A stretch of DNA of 64,000 nucleotides from Paeniglutamicibacter sulfureus (GCF_030512175.1 NZ_JAULBL010000001.1:1402510-1466509), one strand, 5' to 3'. Numbered from the stretch's first letter, positions 1 through 10,837 are shown. The notes: a model not told the origin generated them from the letters alone. A program made the numbers and translations.

Positions 1-182
1 GCGGTCGCCGCGGGATCCGCCGTGCTCTCTGCCGGGGCCGCAGGTCGCAGAAGGGAGGCGATGCCGACGCCCGCCCACGCCAAAAGCCCGACGAGTACGA
101 GCGTGGTGATCAGCACCGCGAGTCGACGACGCCGATATACCCGTGCGGAGGGGCGGGTGGAACGGACCTGCTTTTGTGCCAT
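1..182 (-). CDS. N-terminal fragment of a membrane-anchored or secreted protein
   Basis: Only the first 60 codons lie in the window; the gene runs off the left edge. The ATG at 182-180 opens MAQKQVRSTRPSARVY, then a run of four arginines (residues 18-21), then about 23 hydrophobic residues (LAVLITTLVLVGLLAWAGVG and following) and a Pro/Ala/Ser/Thr-rich stretch. That is the layout of a signal-anchor or signal peptide leading to an extracytoplasmic domain. It is divergent from mutY, with about 100 bases between the two starts. The family cannot be named because the functional domain is outside the window. A cell-wall enzyme is possible, but that is a guess. Confidence 0.6.
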   Translation of the reverse strand, partial: MAQKQVRSTRPSARVYRRRRLAVLITTLVLVGLLAWAGVGIASLLRPAAPAESTADPAAT

Positions 183-285
183 ACTTCAAGGCTACGAAGC
201 CAAGCGTCCAGCCGTCGACTCCCACGCCGCCAGATAGAGTGATATCGCCAGCATTTGCCCCGAAGTCCAAAGGATTGCCCCCGCC

Positions 286-1281
286 GTGCCCCACCCCGCC
301 CTGGAGAAAATCCATCACGACATCACCGCGTGGTATTCCGCCAACGCCCGCGAGCTGCCTTGGCGCGGCTCCGCGGCCGGCCCGTGGGCCGTGATGGTTT
401 CCGAGTTCATGCTGCAACAGACCCCCGTGGTGCGCGTGCGCCCGGTCTGGGAAGCCTGGATGCAGCGCTGGCCCACACCCGCGGCGCTGGCGGCAGAGCC
501 GGTCGCCGAAGCCGTGCGGGCCTGGGGGCGCCTGGGATATCCGCGCCGTGCACTGCGACTGCATGCCGCCGCAGTCGTCATCACCAACGAACACGGCGGG
601 AAGGTCCCGGGGACCGAGGCCGAATTGCTGGCACTGCCCGGCGTCGGCACCTACACGGCAGCAGCCATCGCCTGTTTCGCCTTCAAGGTCCCCACGGTGG
701 TGGTGGACACCAACATCCGCCGCGTCCATGCCCGGCTGGTCAGTGGCAAGGCGTTGCCCGAGCAAAGCCAGAACGCCGCGGAACTCGCGCTGGCCGCACG
801 ACTGCTGCCTCAGGCCGGGGAGGGCAACGACGCCGGCACTGCGTTGGCCAACGACTGGAACATCGCGGTGATGGAGCTCGGTGCGTTGGTGTGCACGGCG
901 CGCTCCCCGCGTTGCGAGGACTGCCCTGTCGTCAACCAGTGCGCCTGGATCGCCGCCGGGCGCCCCGAGCCGCATTACAAGCCCAAGGGCCAACCGTGGC
1001 ACGGAACCGACAGGCAGGTGCGTGGGGCCATGATGGCGGTGCTCCGCCATTCCACGGCCCCGGTCCAGCGCAGAGACCTGCTAGGCACCGTCGACCTGGC
1101 AGCAGCTGCCGCGGAAGCACGGCCACTGAATCCGGCCCGCGAGGCCGACGACGAGCACCGGGCCTGGGTCGGGTTGCATGCGCTGGACGCACCGGCCGAA
1201 CAGCGTGAACGCGCCCTGGCCTCCCTCTTGGCCGACGGGTTGGCCCAGCAATCCCCCGCGGGCATAGCCCTGCCGCGCTAG
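286..1281 (+). CDS. mutY: A/G-specific adenine glycosylase MutY
   Basis: Base-excision repair glycosylase that removes adenine mispaired with 8-oxoguanine. The 331-residue protein shows the family landmarks in order: ELPWR (23-27), the catalytic glutamate in SEFMLQQT (E40), the helix-hairpin-helix LPGVGTYTA (117-125) followed by the catalytic aspartate in VVVDTNIRR (D141), and the iron-sulfur ligands C203, C210, C213 and C219 in C-x6-C-x2-C-x5-C spacing. The C-terminal part is short, as in actinobacterial homologues. The start is GTG; no strong ribosome-binding site is visible, though AGGA lies 13 bases upstream. It converges on the acetyltransferase gene at 1311. Assignment is firm; the exact start is less certain. 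Confidence 0.95.
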   Translation: MPHPALEKIHHDITAWYSANARELPWRGSAAGPWAVMVSEFMLQQTPVVRVRPVWEAWMQRWPTPAALAAEPVAEAVRAWGRLGYPRRALRLHAAAVVITNEHGGKVPGTEAELLALPGVGTYTAAAIACFAFKVPTVVVDTNIRRVHARLVSGKALPEQSQNAAELALAARLLPQAGEGNDAGTALANDWNIAVMELGALVCTARSPRCEDCPVVNQCAWIAAGRPEPHYKPKGQPWHGTDRQVRGAMMAVLRHSTAPVQRRDLLGTVDLAAAAAEARPLNPAREADDEHRAWVGLHALDAPAEQRERALASLLADGLAQQSPAGIALPR

Positions 1282-1310
1282 GGGAGCCCGGGATCCCGGT
1301 GCCGATCCGA

Positions 1311-1817
1311 CTAGAGGTGGGTGATCATCCGGGTGTTGCCCAGCGTATTGGGCTTGACCCGCGCGAGATCCAGGAACTCGGCCACGCCCTCGTCGGTGGA
1401 ACGCAGGAGCTCGGAGTAGACCTCCGGGTCGACGGCGCTCTGCTCGGCCATCACCGTGAACCCGTTGCGCAGGAAGAAATCGACCTCGAAAGTCAGGCAG
1501 AACACCCGTGAGACGCCCAGCTCGCGCGCCTCGTTGAGCAATTTCGCCAGCAGTCGGTGTCCCACGCCGTGGCCACGCCAGGCAGCATCGCTGGCCAGGG
1601 TGCGGACCTCGGCGATGTCCTCCCACATGACGTGCAGTCCCCCGCAGCCGATGACATTGCCCTCGGCGTCCTCGGCAACGAAGAATTCCTGCAGGTTTTC
1701 GTAGTAGGCGACAGCTTCCTTTTCGAGCAGCACTCGGTCCTCCGCCAGCGGCCTGACGAGGTTGCGGATGCTCTTTACATCGCTGGTCTTCGCACGCCTG
1801 ACGGTAAAGGATTCCAT
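1311..1817 (-). CDS. GNAT acetyltransferase of the single-domain amino-acid N-acetyltransferase (ArgA) type
   Basis: 168-residue GNAT-fold enzyme. The acetyl-CoA pyrophosphate loop lies in the segment EVRTLASDAAWRGHGVGHRL (R/Q-x-x-G-x-G/A pattern: RGHGVG). A C-terminal CLTFEVDFFLRNGF segment is typical of the actinobacterial single-domain L-glutamate N-acetyltransferases such as Rv2747, which make N-acetylglutamate, the first step of arginine synthesis. The first residues MESFTVRRAKTSDVKSIRNL fit the beta1-alpha1 of the fold. It lies downstream of clpC on the same strand but behind a strong terminator, so it is probably transcribed separately. No arg genes are adjacent, so the substrate is inferred from family resemblance only. 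Confidence 0.8.
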   Translation of the reverse strand: MESFTVRRAKTSDVKSIRNLVRPLAEDRVLLEKEAVAYYENLQEFFVAEDAEGNVIGCGGLHVMWEDIAEVRTLASDAAWRGHGVGHRLLAKLLNEARELGVSRVFCLTFEVDFFLRNGFTVMAEQSAVDPEVYSELLRSTDEGVAEFLDLARVKPNTLGNTRMITHL

Positions 1818-1885
1818 TCTTGTATCCTATGCCCGGCGTTGGCGCCCATCGTGAATTGTGTAGCAGGCCCCGAGGTCCGTTGACG

Positions 1886-1937
1886 CAAAAACGCCTGGGG
1901 TCGGCATCCTTGCGGATGCCTGCCCCAGGCGTTTTTT
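1886..1937 (-). terminator. Rho-independent terminator after clpC
   Basis: Two nested perfect stems: outer ACGCCTGGGG (1891-1900) with CCCCAGGCGT (1923-1932), inner GGCATCC with GGATGCC (1903-1920). It is flanked by an A-run on the left (1887-1891) and a T-run on the right, so it can end transcripts on either strand. It sits 12 bases past the clpC stop and separates clpC from the acetyltransferase gene. Confidence 0.9.
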
Positions 1938-1948
1938 GCTTGGTCCTT

Positions 1949-4462
<2,514 letters not shown>

Positions 4463-4573
4463 GCGGCACACTCCTAGCTAACACGTATTTCGATGCTACG
4501 CATCAAATTAGGGCTCGTGTTGGATGTTCGCCCAAGGGATAACATTGTTCACCCTCGGCGTTCTTCTTCGCAT

Positions 4574-4622
4574 TAAACAAACTCGGGGGACCTGACCCAT
4601 TTCAATGGATCCGATCCCCCGA
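4574..4622 (-). terminator. Terminator after lsr2
   Basis: Arms TCGGGGGA (4583-4590) and TCCCCCGA (4615-4622) enclose a second small stem (CCATT/AATGG). On the minus strand the hairpin is followed by GAGTTTGTTTAATG, a moderate U-tract. It is placed about 70 bases past the lsr2 stop and upstream of clpC. Confidence 0.7.
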
Positions 4623-4690
4623 CGTCTATTGCCTACCCCCACAGCGGCGGGAGCCCGCAGGCTCCCCAGAAATATCAGAAGTCGAAAGTT

Positions 4691-5011
4691 CTACTTGGAC
4701 TTGGAACGCGATTTCTTCGCCTGGGCTGCATGGTAGGCGGAGATGACATCGGCCTGCAGGCGTCCGCGGGCGTTGACCTTGACGTTGTTCTCCTTGGCCC
4801 AAGCACGGATGGCCGGGGCTTCCTTCGGAGTGAACTGCTTCGAGGTGCGTGCGACCTTGATGTACGGCTTGAAAGCCTCGCGGAATGCCGCGGCATGTTC
4901 CTCGTTGAGGTCGATTTCATAATGCTGACCGCCGATACCGAATACGATAGATTCGACCGCCTCGGAACCATCAATATCATCAATCAATGCAATTTGGACT
5001 TGACGCGCCAT
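4691..5011 (-). CDS. lsr2: Lsr2-type nucleoid-associated protein
   Basis: H-NS-like xenogeneic silencer of actinobacteria that bridges and coats AT-rich DNA. The 106-residue protein has the N-terminal dimerisation part beginning MARQVQIALIDDIDG, and the C-terminal DNA-binding helices with IRAWAKENNVKVN followed by the AT-hook-like R-G-R (82-84). It ends in a Lys/Ser-rich tail. The start is fixed by AAGGAG 8 bases upstream of the ATG; an upstream in-frame ATG at 5041 would add ten unlike residues. It follows the lysS/microprotein pair on the same strand, with 120 bases between. The region just upstream is markedly AT-rich, which suits autoregulation (inference). Confidence 0.95.
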   Translation of the reverse strand: MARQVQIALIDDIDGSEAVESIVFGIGGQHYEIDLNEEHAAAFREAFKPYIKVARTSKQFTPKEAPAIRAWAKENNVKVNARGRLQADVISAYHAAQAKKSRSKSK

Positions 5012-5131
5012 TAGCTTCTCCTTGCTGTGGTGGGAATTCACATGAACACATTAACGGTTTGTGCCCTTGTGTGTACCCATAACATAATCATAACAACGGA
5101 TCATCCAGCAAGTGGGAATTCAGATATTGGG
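5012..5131 (-). promoter_or_regulatory. AT-rich upstream region of lsr2
   Basis: This 120-base gap is much richer in A/T than the rest of the window. Minus-strand TATGAT and TATGTT hexamers around 5080-5095 could serve as -10 elements. Lsr2 binds AT-rich tracts, so it may act on its own promoter here. No sharp operator can be defined by eye. Confidence 0.4.
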
Positions 5132-5308
5132 CTAATTATCAGCTTTCGGGCTTTTGTTGTCCTCGTGATGCGCCGTTATATTGATTTGTTCGTCCGCTTT
5201 GGCTTCTGCAGCACGCTCACTGCGATCCACATTGGATACGGCACGAATGACAAACCAAAACACGAGCGCAACAACAATAGTTGGAAGAAGTTCCTCAATA
5301 TATGGCAT
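5132..5308 (-). CDS. 58-residue single-pass membrane microprotein coupled to lysS
   Basis: Starts MPYIEELLPTIVVALVFWFV: one membrane span at about residues 8-25, then a charged, hydrophilic tail (VDRSERAAEAKADEQ and onward) ending in TAG. Its ATG comes one base after the lysS stop, and the GGAGG ribosome-binding site lies inside the last lysS codons, so the two are likely translationally coupled. Codon use is ordinary for the first half; the tail lies in an AT-rich tract. The function is unknown. Orientation with the acidic/basic tail in the cytoplasm is inferred, not shown. The reading frame, start signal and membrane segment together make it a credible real gene despite its size. Confidence 0.8.
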   Translation of the reverse strand: MPYIEELLPTIVVALVFWFVIRAVSNVDRSERAAEAKADEQINITAHHEDNKSPKADN

Positions 5309-5309
5309 A

Positions 5310-6830
5310 TTAGGCCTCCGGCTTTAGCAGTGGGAAGAGGATCGTTTCTCGAATTCCAGTGTCTGCGAAGAGCATGACCAGTCGGTCAATACCCAACCCA
5401 ATGCCACCCATCGGCGGGGCTCCGTATTCGAGCGCACGCAGGAAGTCCTCGTCCAGCTGCATGGCTTCGTCGTCGCCGTCGGCAGCCATACGGGACTGCG
5501 CGGTCAGTCGTTCTCGCTGGATCACGGGGTCGATCAGCTCGGAGAACGCGGTTCCCCGTTCCATCCCTCCAATGACCAGATCCCAAGCTTCGATAATTCC
5601 CGGCGTGCTGCGGTGCGGGCGGGCCAGTGGCTGCGCAGCCGGCGGATAGTCGTAGACGAAGGTCGGGTCGATAAGGGTCGGTTCAACGATTTCGCCAAAC
5701 AATTCAATGACCAGCTTTTGAGATTCCCACTTTGGGTCGACTTTCACGCCATGCTTTTCGGCAACTGCTCGCAGGGTTTCGACGTCGGTGTCGGGGGTAA
5801 TTTCTTGGCCCACTGCTTCGGAAAGTCCGGGATAGACGCCCAACCATGCCCATTCGCCATCAAGGTTGATGGTGCCCTTGGAAGTTTCGATCTGGCGGCC
5901 GGCGCCAACGGCATCGGCGGCATTAAGGATGATTTCCTTGATGCGGTCGGCCATCACGAATTGATCCGCATAGGCTTCGTAGGATTCAAGGGTCGTGAAC
6001 TCCGGGGAGTGCGTGGAATCCACGCCTTCGTTGCGGAAGATCCGCCCCAATTCAAAGACGCGGTCAATACCGCCGACGACTGCACGCTTGAGGAACAATT
6101 CGGTGGCAATACGCAACGTCATTGGCTGGTCAAAGGCATTCAAATGCGTCTCGAACGGACGAGCAGAGGCACCACCGTGGATCAGCTGCAGCATCGGGGT
6201 TTCAACCTCGACGTAATCGCGGGCATGCAGAGTGTCGCGGACCGCGCGCGTGATTGCCGCGCGCTTGTAAACCATCTCCCGTGCCTCATCGCGCACGATC
6301 AGGTCGGCATAGCGCTGGCGCACGCGCGTTTCCTCGTTGAGGTCCGCGTGCAACACCGGCAGTGGACGCAGCGCCTTGGAAGCCATTTGCCAATCACTTG
6401 CCATGACCGAAAGTTCGCCTCGGCGCGAAGCAATGACCTCACCGGTGATCAGCACGTGGTCACCCAGGTCCACAAGGGCCTTCCAGTCGGCGAGCCTTTC
6501 CTCGCCCACGTTGGCGAGAGAAAGCATGGCCTGGAGCCGGGTACCCGTACCTTCGGGGCCGCCCTCCTGCAAGGTGGCGAAGCAAAGCTTGCCCGTATTG
6601 CGCATGAAGACAATGCGCCCGACGATGCCGGCTTGGAAGCCCGTGGCGGTGTCGGGGGCAAGGTCCGGGAATTGCTCCCGGATCTCATGAAGCGAGTGAG
6701 TCCGTGCAACGCCCACTGGATAGGCTTCTTCTCCACGGGCCAACAAAGCGGCACGCTTGTCCATGCGCACCTGGCGCTGGTCGTTGGTCTCGGTGGGGTT
6801 AGCTACTGGGGCAGTTTTTTCGGCAGTCAC
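5310..6830 (-). CDS. lysS: Lysyl-tRNA synthetase, class II
   Basis: Charges tRNA-Lys in the cytoplasm. The 506-residue product has an N-terminal OB-fold anticodon-binding region (GIVGRIVFMRNTGKLCFATL) and a class II core with motif 2 (FELGRIFRNEGVDSTHSPEFT) and motif 3 near the end (GIGLGIDRLVMLF). The GTG at 6830 (MTAEKTAPVANPTE) is chosen because it gives the usual family length; a longer frame reaches ATG 6941 but adds residues unlike LysRS. Downstream, the stop codon is followed after one base by the start of the membrane microprotein. Upstream, 6831-7023 holds only probable promoter sequence. Confidence 0.96.
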   Translation of the reverse strand: MTAEKTAPVANPTETNDQRQVRMDKRAALLARGEEAYPVGVARTHSLHEIREQFPDLAPDTATGFQAGIVGRIVFMRNTGKLCFATLQEGGPEGTGTRLQAMLSLANVGEERLADWKALVDLGDHVLITGEVIASRRGELSVMASDWQMASKALRPLPVLHADLNEETRVRQRYADLIVRDEAREMVYKRAAITRAVRDTLHARDYVEVETPMLQLIHGGASARPFETHLNAFDQPMTLRIATELFLKRAVVGGIDRVFELGRIFRNEGVDSTHSPEFTTLESYEAYADQFVMADRIKEIILNAADAVGAGRQIETSKGTINLDGEWAWLGVYPGLSEAVGQEITPDTDVETLRAVAEKHGVKVDPKWESQKLVIELFGEIVEPTLIDPTFVYDYPPAAQPLARPHRSTPGIIEAWDLVIGGMERGTAFSELIDPVIQRERLTAQSRMAADGDDEAMQLDEDFLRALEYGAPPMGGIGLGIDRLVMLFADTGIRETILFPLLKPEA

Positions 6831-7023
6831 AATATCCAATTCTAGTCCGAATATTCTGCGTGCGGGCTGAGAGGTGGGGAGCAACACCTCAAGGCCTTCT
6901 TCGAACCCCGAATAGAATGAAGGGATCGGGGAAGAAGCCATTCTTCAAACACCCCACGGTGGTTCACTCGCCCTGTATTCCTAGGGCAACCCTCGTGCTC
7001 CCGGCCACCGCCGAATCCTAGCC

Positions 7024-7509
7024 ATGGGAGGTACTCTCCATACTGCGCTCATCCCTCGGCCATTCGCCGCTGCCCTCAGCGCTCAGCTGGGCGACGCCTA
7101 GGCAGTGGATTTCTACGACCGTCGTGGGCGTGGCAAGTCAACCAAGGACGGAGAGCTTGCCCGGAGCATGCTTCCCATCGAGGTGGGAGAACTGCGGGCA
7201 ACTCTGGCAGAGCCGTAGTCCGCAGACAGCTTTGCGGTTCTTCCGCGTAATACGCATTTCATGGCAGGTGCCAAGAGCGCAGCATATTTTCGTTCTACGG
7301 CGCGCAAGCTCCATCAGGTCGTTCCAGGATCCACATTCCTCGAAACGACCAAGGGCATTCACGGCTCCGTTCCGGCAGCCTTCGCGGCATTGCTAGATGA
7401 CACCGGCGACCACGTCGCCGCGTTACAGCATCGCGGCGAAACCGCTTCCGTTGCCCCTGCACACGCGTGGAAAGGGGCAACGGAAGCATTCCTGACTACC
7501 AGATCCTGA
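7024..7509 (+). pseudogene. Decayed alpha/beta hydrolase
   Basis: One continuous plus-strand frame reads like an alpha/beta hydrolase but is broken twice by TAG, at 7099-7101 and 7216-7218. The first piece gives MGGTLHTALIPRPFAAALSA; after the first stop comes VDFYDRRGRGKST, the classic strand before the oxyanion region. The last piece gives FMAGAKSAAYFR and a VPGSTFLETTKGIHGSVPA segment with the likely catalytic histidine. The middle of the protein, including the G-x-S-x-G nucleophile elbow, is missing. About 160 codons remain of the usual 260-300. The gene is therefore inactive. The 3' part overlaps the pepO terminator hairpin. Confidence 0.7.
7444..7487 (-). terminator. Strong hairpin after the M13 peptidase gene
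   Basis: Perfect 15-base arms, GCTTCCGTTGCCCCT (7444-7458) and AGGGGCAACGGAAGC (7473-7487), with a 14-base loop, directly downstream of the peptidase stop. The U-tract is poor (GCGGTTTCG), so termination efficiency is uncertain. Confidence 0.65.
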
Positions 7510-9499
7510 CGCGGTCCATGGGGTCCATCCACATGCCGTCGCCGGGCTTGGTATCGAAGGCTTCATGGAACGCATCCATATTCTTGGGCACCTGATTGCA
7601 ACGGAACTCACCGGGTGAGTGCGGGTCAGTGGTGATGCGGGTGACCATGGTCTCCGGGCGGGTCAGCGTACGCCAGCACTCGGCCCAGGAATAGAAGAAC
7701 CGCTGGTCACCGTTCAAACCATCTATAACTTCGTCAGCAGCCACGCCGCGGGCAGCCAAATCCAGCTTGTAGGCCGTGTATGCAATGCCAAGTCCGCCCA
7801 AGTCCCCAATGTTCTCACCGAGGGTGAGCTTTCCGTTGACGTGGTGTTCCGGCGCTTCCAGCGGTACCAGCGCTTCGTATTGGTCGACGAGTTTGCCGGT
7901 GAGTTTTTCAAAGGCTGCCCGGTCCTCGTCGGTCCACCAGTTTTTCAACTGGCCCGTCCCGTCAAACTGGGACCCTTGGTCATCGAAGCCGTGTCCTATC
8001 TCGTGCCCGATCACCGCGCCTATGGCGCCATAGTTGGAAGCGGCATCCCGGTCGGCGTCGAAGAAGGGTGAGCGGAGGATTGCAGCAGGGAAGGCAATCT
8101 CATTCAACAATGGGTGGTAGTAGGCGTTGACGGTTTGCGGGAACATGAACCACAACTCACGGTCCACACCGTCGTCGATCTTCTTAAGTTCACGCAGGAA
8201 CTCGAATTCGTTTGCCGCTGCGATATTGGAAATCACATTGTCGGCCACGGTGGAAATGGCGGAGTAGTCGATCCACTCGTTCGGGTAGCCGATCTTGGGC
8301 CGGAACATGGACAGTTTCTCCAGCGCCTTGTCCTTGGTGTCAGGGCTCATCCATTCCAGCTCCCCGATGGACTGACGGTAGGCATCAATGAGGTTGGCAA
8401 CCAGAGCTTCCATTTTGTCCTTGCTGCGCTCTGGAAAATGCTCGGCTACATACAGCTGGCCGATGTCCTCGCCGACGGCTCCTTCGGTGAACGCCACACC
8501 TCGCTTCCAGCGCTCACGAAGCTCCTGAACTCCGGAAAGCTTCGCGGAATAGAAGGAGAAGTTCTCGTTGACGAATGCGCTGGACAAGTAAGGTGCGTTG
8601 GATCGGATCAGTTGCACTGCCAGCCAGTGTTGCCATGAAGCCAGCGATTCGCTGTTCAGCACCTGCTCGAGCCCCGTGAGATAGCTCGGCTCCCAGACAT
8701 CGACCTCGGCGAAATACTTTTCCTCGATGCCGGCGCCACGAAGCCATTCGGAAAGAGAAGGAATGTGTTCAAGGAGAGTCGAGGCATCCATCAGGTTGTA
8801 ACGCGCCTGGGCGTCGCGGCACTTGACTCTGTCCCAGTGATGGGAAGCCAACGCAATTTCCAACGCGACGACGTCCCGCGCTGCGGCCTCGGTGTCCTTG
8901 ATTTCCCCAAGTGCCAGCAAACGGCCCAGGTGCTCCCGGTATTCGCCAAGGAGTTCGGCGAACTGCTCTTCGCGGTAGTAGGACTCATCCGGCAGCCCAA
9001 GTCCACCCTGAATCAGGGTGAGGAGATTTCGCTCCGGCGATCCGGCATCCGAACTGGCACCTGCCTGGATGAAACCGGACACACCTCGCCGGAAAAACGA
9101 TCCGCTGAGGGTGACAAGTTCGGCAATCGACGTGGTGGCATAAATGGATGACAGATCGGTCCGGATGGGTTCGACTCCACTGGCTTCGATCCGCTCCTCG
9201 TCCATGAAGCTTTCATAGAGGTTCGCGATGCGCTCTTTGCGTGCGTCAGGGGTCCCGTCAGCAGCGATCCGGTTGTCTTGGGCGCTTTCAATGATTGCCC
9301 GCACGGCTGCCTCGGAATCGTCTCGCAGGGCCATGAAGGAGCCGTAGCTACCTTGATCCGCGGGTATCTGTGCAGTAGATAGCCAAGCCCCATTGGCATG
9401 ACGATACAGATCATCCTGTGGTCGAACGTTGTTGTCACGGTGGTTCGCGTTTGCCATCGGCTTTGCTGCGTTGGTAGCAACTGACGAATCTGTGCTCAT
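7496..9499 (-). CDS. pepO: M13 family zinc metallopeptidase (PepO/neprilysin type)
   Basis: Endopeptidase that cleaves short peptides; the bacterial forms without signal peptide are cytoplasmic. About 667 residues, the usual size. The substrate-binding VNAYYHP (the N-A-Y/F-Y motif) is followed by the zinc site GHEIGHGFDDQGSQFD (HExxH) and, further on, GENIGDLGGLG supplying the third ligand (ExxxD). The C-terminus ends DRVRIW, where most family members end C-x-x-W, so the usual cysteine is replaced. No signal peptide or membrane anchor is visible. The start is placed at MSTDSS; an ATG five codons upstream (9514) is also possible. It is monocistronic, ending at a strong hairpin. Confidence 0.92.
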   Translation of the reverse strand: MSTDSSVATNAAKPMANANHRDNNVRPQDDLYRHANGAWLSTAQIPADQGSYGSFMALRDDSEAAVRAIIESAQDNRIAADGTPDARKERIANLYESFMDEERIEASGVEPIRTDLSSIYATTSIAELVTLSGSFFRRGVSGFIQAGASSDAGSPERNLLTLIQGGLGLPDESYYREEQFAELLGEYREHLGRLLALGEIKDTEAAARDVVALEIALASHHWDRVKCRDAQARYNLMDASTLLEHIPSLSEWLRGAGIEEKYFAEVDVWEPSYLTGLEQVLNSESLASWQHWLAVQLIRSNAPYLSSAFVNENFSFYSAKLSGVQELRERWKRGVAFTEGAVGEDIGQLYVAEHFPERSKDKMEALVANLIDAYRQSIGELEWMSPDTKDKALEKLSMFRPKIGYPNEWIDYSAISTVADNVISNIAAANEFEFLRELKKIDDGVDRELWFMFPQTVNAYYHPLLNEIAFPAAILRSPFFDADRDAASNYGAIGAVIGHEIGHGFDDQGSQFDGTGQLKNWWTDEDRAAFEKLTGKLVDQYEALVPLEAPEHHVNGKLTLGENIGDLGGLGIAYTAYKLDLAARGVAADEVIDGLNGDQRFFYSWAECWRTLTRPETMVTRITTDPHSPGEFRCNQVPKNMDAFHEAFDTKPGDGMWMDPMDRVRIW

Positions 9500-9820
9500 A
9501 TCTGTCCCATCCATTCATCCGCGCGCACACCGTGGCCGTTTCAGCGGTAGGGCAGAATCGCGTCCGCACCGCGGGGAAGCAACCAGGGCATACGCATCGT
9601 GTTCCACGTCTCAACGATTCACTGTACGCGTCTGAAGTGAGAATTTGAGACTATTTTTCACGGTTACTCCAGCGGTGAAACGCATCATACCGGAAGGCCA
9701 AAACCCCCGGAAATACGGGGCCCAGACCCTGCTGCGGCTGCGTTTTTCGGCCATTCGGCCAAAAGCGTCAAATGAGCCCTGCATCACTACAGCGTCAGGG
9801 GTCGGCCATAGACTGAAAAC
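9500..9820. promoter_or_regulatory. Divergent intergenic region with two inverted repeats
   Basis: No gene is seen here. It contains an imperfect inverted repeat at 9608-9651 (GTCTCAA...TTGAGAC arms) followed on the plus strand by CTATTTTTCA. It also contains a symmetric TTTTCGGCC/GGCCAAAA element around 9744-9764. It must carry the promoters of the M13 peptidase and of the nitronate monooxygenase gene. Confidence 0.5.
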
Positions 9821-10837
9821 ATGCCTGAATTTCCCGTAAACGCATCGCCCATTCAGCAATCCCTCAACCCATTGCAGCAGATACTCGGTTACACCGAGCC
9901 AATCTTCAACGCATCGATGGCCGGTGCGGCCGGCGGCGCACTGGCTGCAGCTGTTTCTGCCGCCGGAGGCTTTGGCATGCTGGGCATCGGTGGCAATGCC
10001 ACCAAGGAGTGGATCGACAACGAGGCAGCACTTGCCGCGTCATCCGGTCGGGGGTGGGGCGCCGGACTCATGGCCTGGGTCCTGGCGAAGAACCTTGAAC
10101 CGCTGGAACAGGTGTTGGATCACGGCCCTTCCTTCGTCTGCATTAGCTTTGGGGAACCCGGACCCGCCGCCTCCCTTGCGCATCAGTCCGGTGCTTTGGT
10201 GGGCATGCAGGTCGGGAATGCAGCAGAGCTTTCCCGCGCACTGGAAGACGACATCGATGTGGTGATCTGCCGGGGGAATGAGGGAGGCGGTCATGGACGC
10301 AATGAGGTGTCCACCCTTCCCCTGCTTCAGCTGGCACTGGAACGAACCGGCAAGCCCGTCATTGCCGCGGGAGGTTTGGCCACGGCCGCCGGGGTCGCCG
10401 CAGTACTGGGTGCCGGCGCATCGGCCGCATGGATCGGAACGCGTTTCGCAGCCGCGACGGAATCGACCAGCCACCGCAACATCAAGGATTCCATCGGGGC
10501 GGCCGGCCTGGATGACACCGTCTACACCCGCGCCTTTGACATTGCCCAGCGCATTGACTGGCCGGTTCAATACGGCGGCCGGGCCTTGCGCAACGACTTC
10601 AGCGATACCTGGGCCGAGAACCTCGAGGCCCTCGGTGCCGCGGTGAAGGCAGACGACTCCCTGACCACATCGATCAACGGCGCCCGCGCCGAGGGAGACA
10701 CTTCCCTTGCTCCGGTCTATGCCGGCCAGTCTGCGGGGCTTTCGACTACGGGGCAAAGTGCCGCGGAAATCATCGCGGACCTTTCACGTTTCCGGTCGCT
10801 GTTGCGGCAGGCTGCCAGCCGATGGGACACGAAGTAG
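9821..10837 (+). CDS. Nitronate monooxygenase family flavoprotein
   Basis: FMN-dependent TIM-barrel enzyme of the 2-nitropropane dioxygenase/NMO family, which oxidises alkyl nitronates. 338 residues. Visible landmarks are the N-terminal PIFNASMAGAAGG (FMN contact), the central CRGNEGGGHGR that replaces the more usual A-Q-G-x-E-A-G-G-H and keeps the histidine, and PVIAAGGLATAAG with IGTRFAA for phosphate binding. The ATG has no clear ribosome-binding site. The gene stands alone and converges on panC. The physiological substrate of such enzymes is often unknown, and a role in detoxifying nitronates such as propionate-3-nitronate is family knowledge only. Confidence 0.85.
   Translation: MPEFPVNASPIQQSLNPLQQILGYTEPIFNASMAGAAGGALAAAVSAAGGFGMLGIGGNATKEWIDNEAALAASSGRGWGAGLMAWVLAKNLEPLEQVLDHGPSFVCISFGEPGPAASLAHQSGALVGMQVGNAAELSRALEDDIDVVICRGNEGGGHGRNEVSTLPLLQLALERTGKPVIAAGGLATAAGVAAVLGAGASAAWIGTRFAAATESTSHRNIKDSIGAAGLDDTVYTRAFDIAQRIDWPVQYGGRALRNDFSDTWAENLEALGAAVKADDSLTTSINGARAEGDTSLAPVYAGQSAGLSTTGQSAAEIIADLSRFRSLLRQAASRWDTK

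Noticed and set aside
4463-4471. GTG start three codons upstream of the ClpC ATG
   Set aside because: The GTG lies within the AGGAG ribosome-binding site, and homologues begin MFERF.
4463-4560. A CtsR/HAIR/ClgR-type operator upstream of clpC
   Set aside because: Only one half-site-like stretch (TTCGCCCAAGGGA) could be seen, with poor symmetry; not enough to claim.
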